Shown here piece by piece: positions 63,392 to 64,000 of a DNA stretch of 64,000 bases. Position 1 is the stretch's first letter, and every line of letters begins with the position of its first letter. The notes under the pieces were generated by a model. It ran no database searches. It was not told the DNA's origin and saw only the letters and a program-made list of their open reading frames with translations. Both the position numbers and the translations under genes were made by a program. The stretch lies in contig NZ_CP051293.1 in NCBI RefSeq assembly GCF_013170805.1, forward strand, positions 5,400,001-5,464,000, read 5' to 3'. The DNA is from Mesorhizobium sp. NZP2077 (GTDB taxonomy: Bacteria; Pseudomonadota; Alphaproteobacteria; Rhizobiales; Rhizobiaceae).

Positions 63392-64000
63392 TCAGCGACT
63401 CATCATTTCATCGAAAGCTTTTTGAGCGGCCTCGCCGTTCTTGACCCACCAGTCAGCGTTCGAAAACACCGAGGTGCCGGCGTTTTCAGGCGCCGTCGCC
63501 AGGGTTTTCAGGCGATCTTCGGGGATGAGACCACCCTCATAGCCGGCAGGATTGACCGGACCATAGGCGATGAAGTCGGTCAGCTTCGCCACCCGTGCGG
63601 GCTGCGTCATCGCCGCGATGAGCTTCATGGCCGCTTCCTTGTTCGGCGCTCCCTTCGGCACCCCAAGGCAGTCCGTGCCGATGACGGAACCTTTGAATGT
63701 GTAGTCAACCGAGCCGCCATCCGCCTTCACTGTCTGGGCTCGCCCATTCCAGGTAACGACCAGATCCGCCTCGCCGTCCTTCAGCAATTGTGCCGACTGC
63801 GCTCCGGAGTTCCACCATACGGAGACATTCGGTTTGATCGCTTCAAGCCGTTTGATGGCGCGCGCCAGGCCCTCGGGCGTGCTGAGCGTGGGATAGACGT
63901 CCGCCGGCGCCACGCCGTCGGCGAGAAGCGCGATCTCGATCAAGTCCTGCGCATTGGCGCGCAGCGCGCGACGGCCCGGGAATTTGGCAACATCCCAGAA
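63392..64000 (-). CDS. Extracellular solute-binding protein of a polyamine-type ABC transporter (partial)
   Basis: The last 202 residues of a periplasmic binding protein; the frame stays open to the window edge and its start lies outside. The visible segment FWDVAKFPGRRALR is typical of PotD/PotF-like proteins, as are VWWNSGAQSAQLLKDGEADLV and TQPARVAKLTDFIAYGPVNP. It is the first known gene of the operon followed by the ATPase and two permeases. The family suggests polyamines, but related proteins bind other amines, opines or metals. Confidence 0.85.
   Translation of the reverse strand, partial: FWDVAKFPGRRALRANAQDLIEIALLADGVAPADVYPTLSTPEGLARAIKRLEAIKPNVSVWWNSGAQSAQLLKDGEADLVVTWNGRAQTVKADGGSVDYTFKGSVIGTDCLGVPKGAPNKEAAMKLIAAMTQPARVAKLTDFIAYGPVNPAGYEGGLIPEDRLKTLATAPENAGTSVFSNADWWVKNGEAAQKAFDEMMSR

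Overview
The window is high-G+C alphaproteobacterial DNA. Gene content points to the Hyphomicrobiales, most likely a Mesorhizobium-type rhizobium: a glgP-B-C-A-pgm-glgX glycogen operon, a sinorhizobial-type FrcBCA sugar importer, BioY, a fused CysN/C, and a perosamine-type O-antigen cluster resembling that of Brucella. This genus assignment is inference from gene content and layout, not from a marker gene. I saw no rRNA, tRNA, CRISPR array, insertion sequence, phage gene or origin.

Layout. 1-802: end of a small glycine-zipper protein, a strong terminator, and a small lipoprotein. 848-6264 (minus): an Opp-type peptide ABC importer (binding protein, two permeases, fused double ATPase). 6549-8765 (plus): a TadE/TadG-like pilus or secretion pair. 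8814-22002 (minus): a seven-gene glycogen operon, glgP-glgB-glgC-glgA-pgm-glgX plus a GH13 glucosidase. 22135-27985: a fructose-type module, with frcB-frcC-frcA on minus and a ROK regulator, an RbsD/FucU mutarotase and a PfkB kinase divergent on plus. 28247-33053: a WbpE-like sugar aminotransferase (plus), then cysD-cysN/C-cysQ (minus), which make PAPS and dispose of PAP.

33546-57980 is a surface polysaccharide locus. It holds an O-antigen ligase/polymerase-like membrane protein, a short epimerase, an initiating sugar-phosphate transferase, a FlaA1/CapD-type epimerase, four glycosyltransferase genes (one a tandem two-domain protein), a PglD/PerB-like acetyltransferase, a PAPS-type sulfotransferase, the Wzm/Wzt exporter, the GDP-perosamine pathway (manB, manC, gmd, per), the dTDP-L-rhamnose pathway (rfbACBD) and a UDP-glucuronate 4-epimerase. 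Nearly all genes lie on minus and many overlap by 4 bases. The inferred product is an O-polysaccharide containing N-acyl-perosamine and rhamnose, exported by Wzm/Wzt and possibly sulfated.

58045-64000: biotin transporter BioY, a metallo-beta-lactamase-fold hydrolase, and a polyamine-type ABC importer with a linked divergent methylthioadenosine-phosphorylase-like gene; the binding protein runs off the window.

The most interesting points are the complete sulfation cycle tied to the O-antigen locus, the AT-rich transferred segment carrying the sulfotransferase and half of a chimeric glycosyltransferase, a dead rfbA fragment at the junction of the perosamine and rhamnose modules, stem-loops between binding-protein and permease genes in two ABC operons, and two families of structured dispersed repeats.
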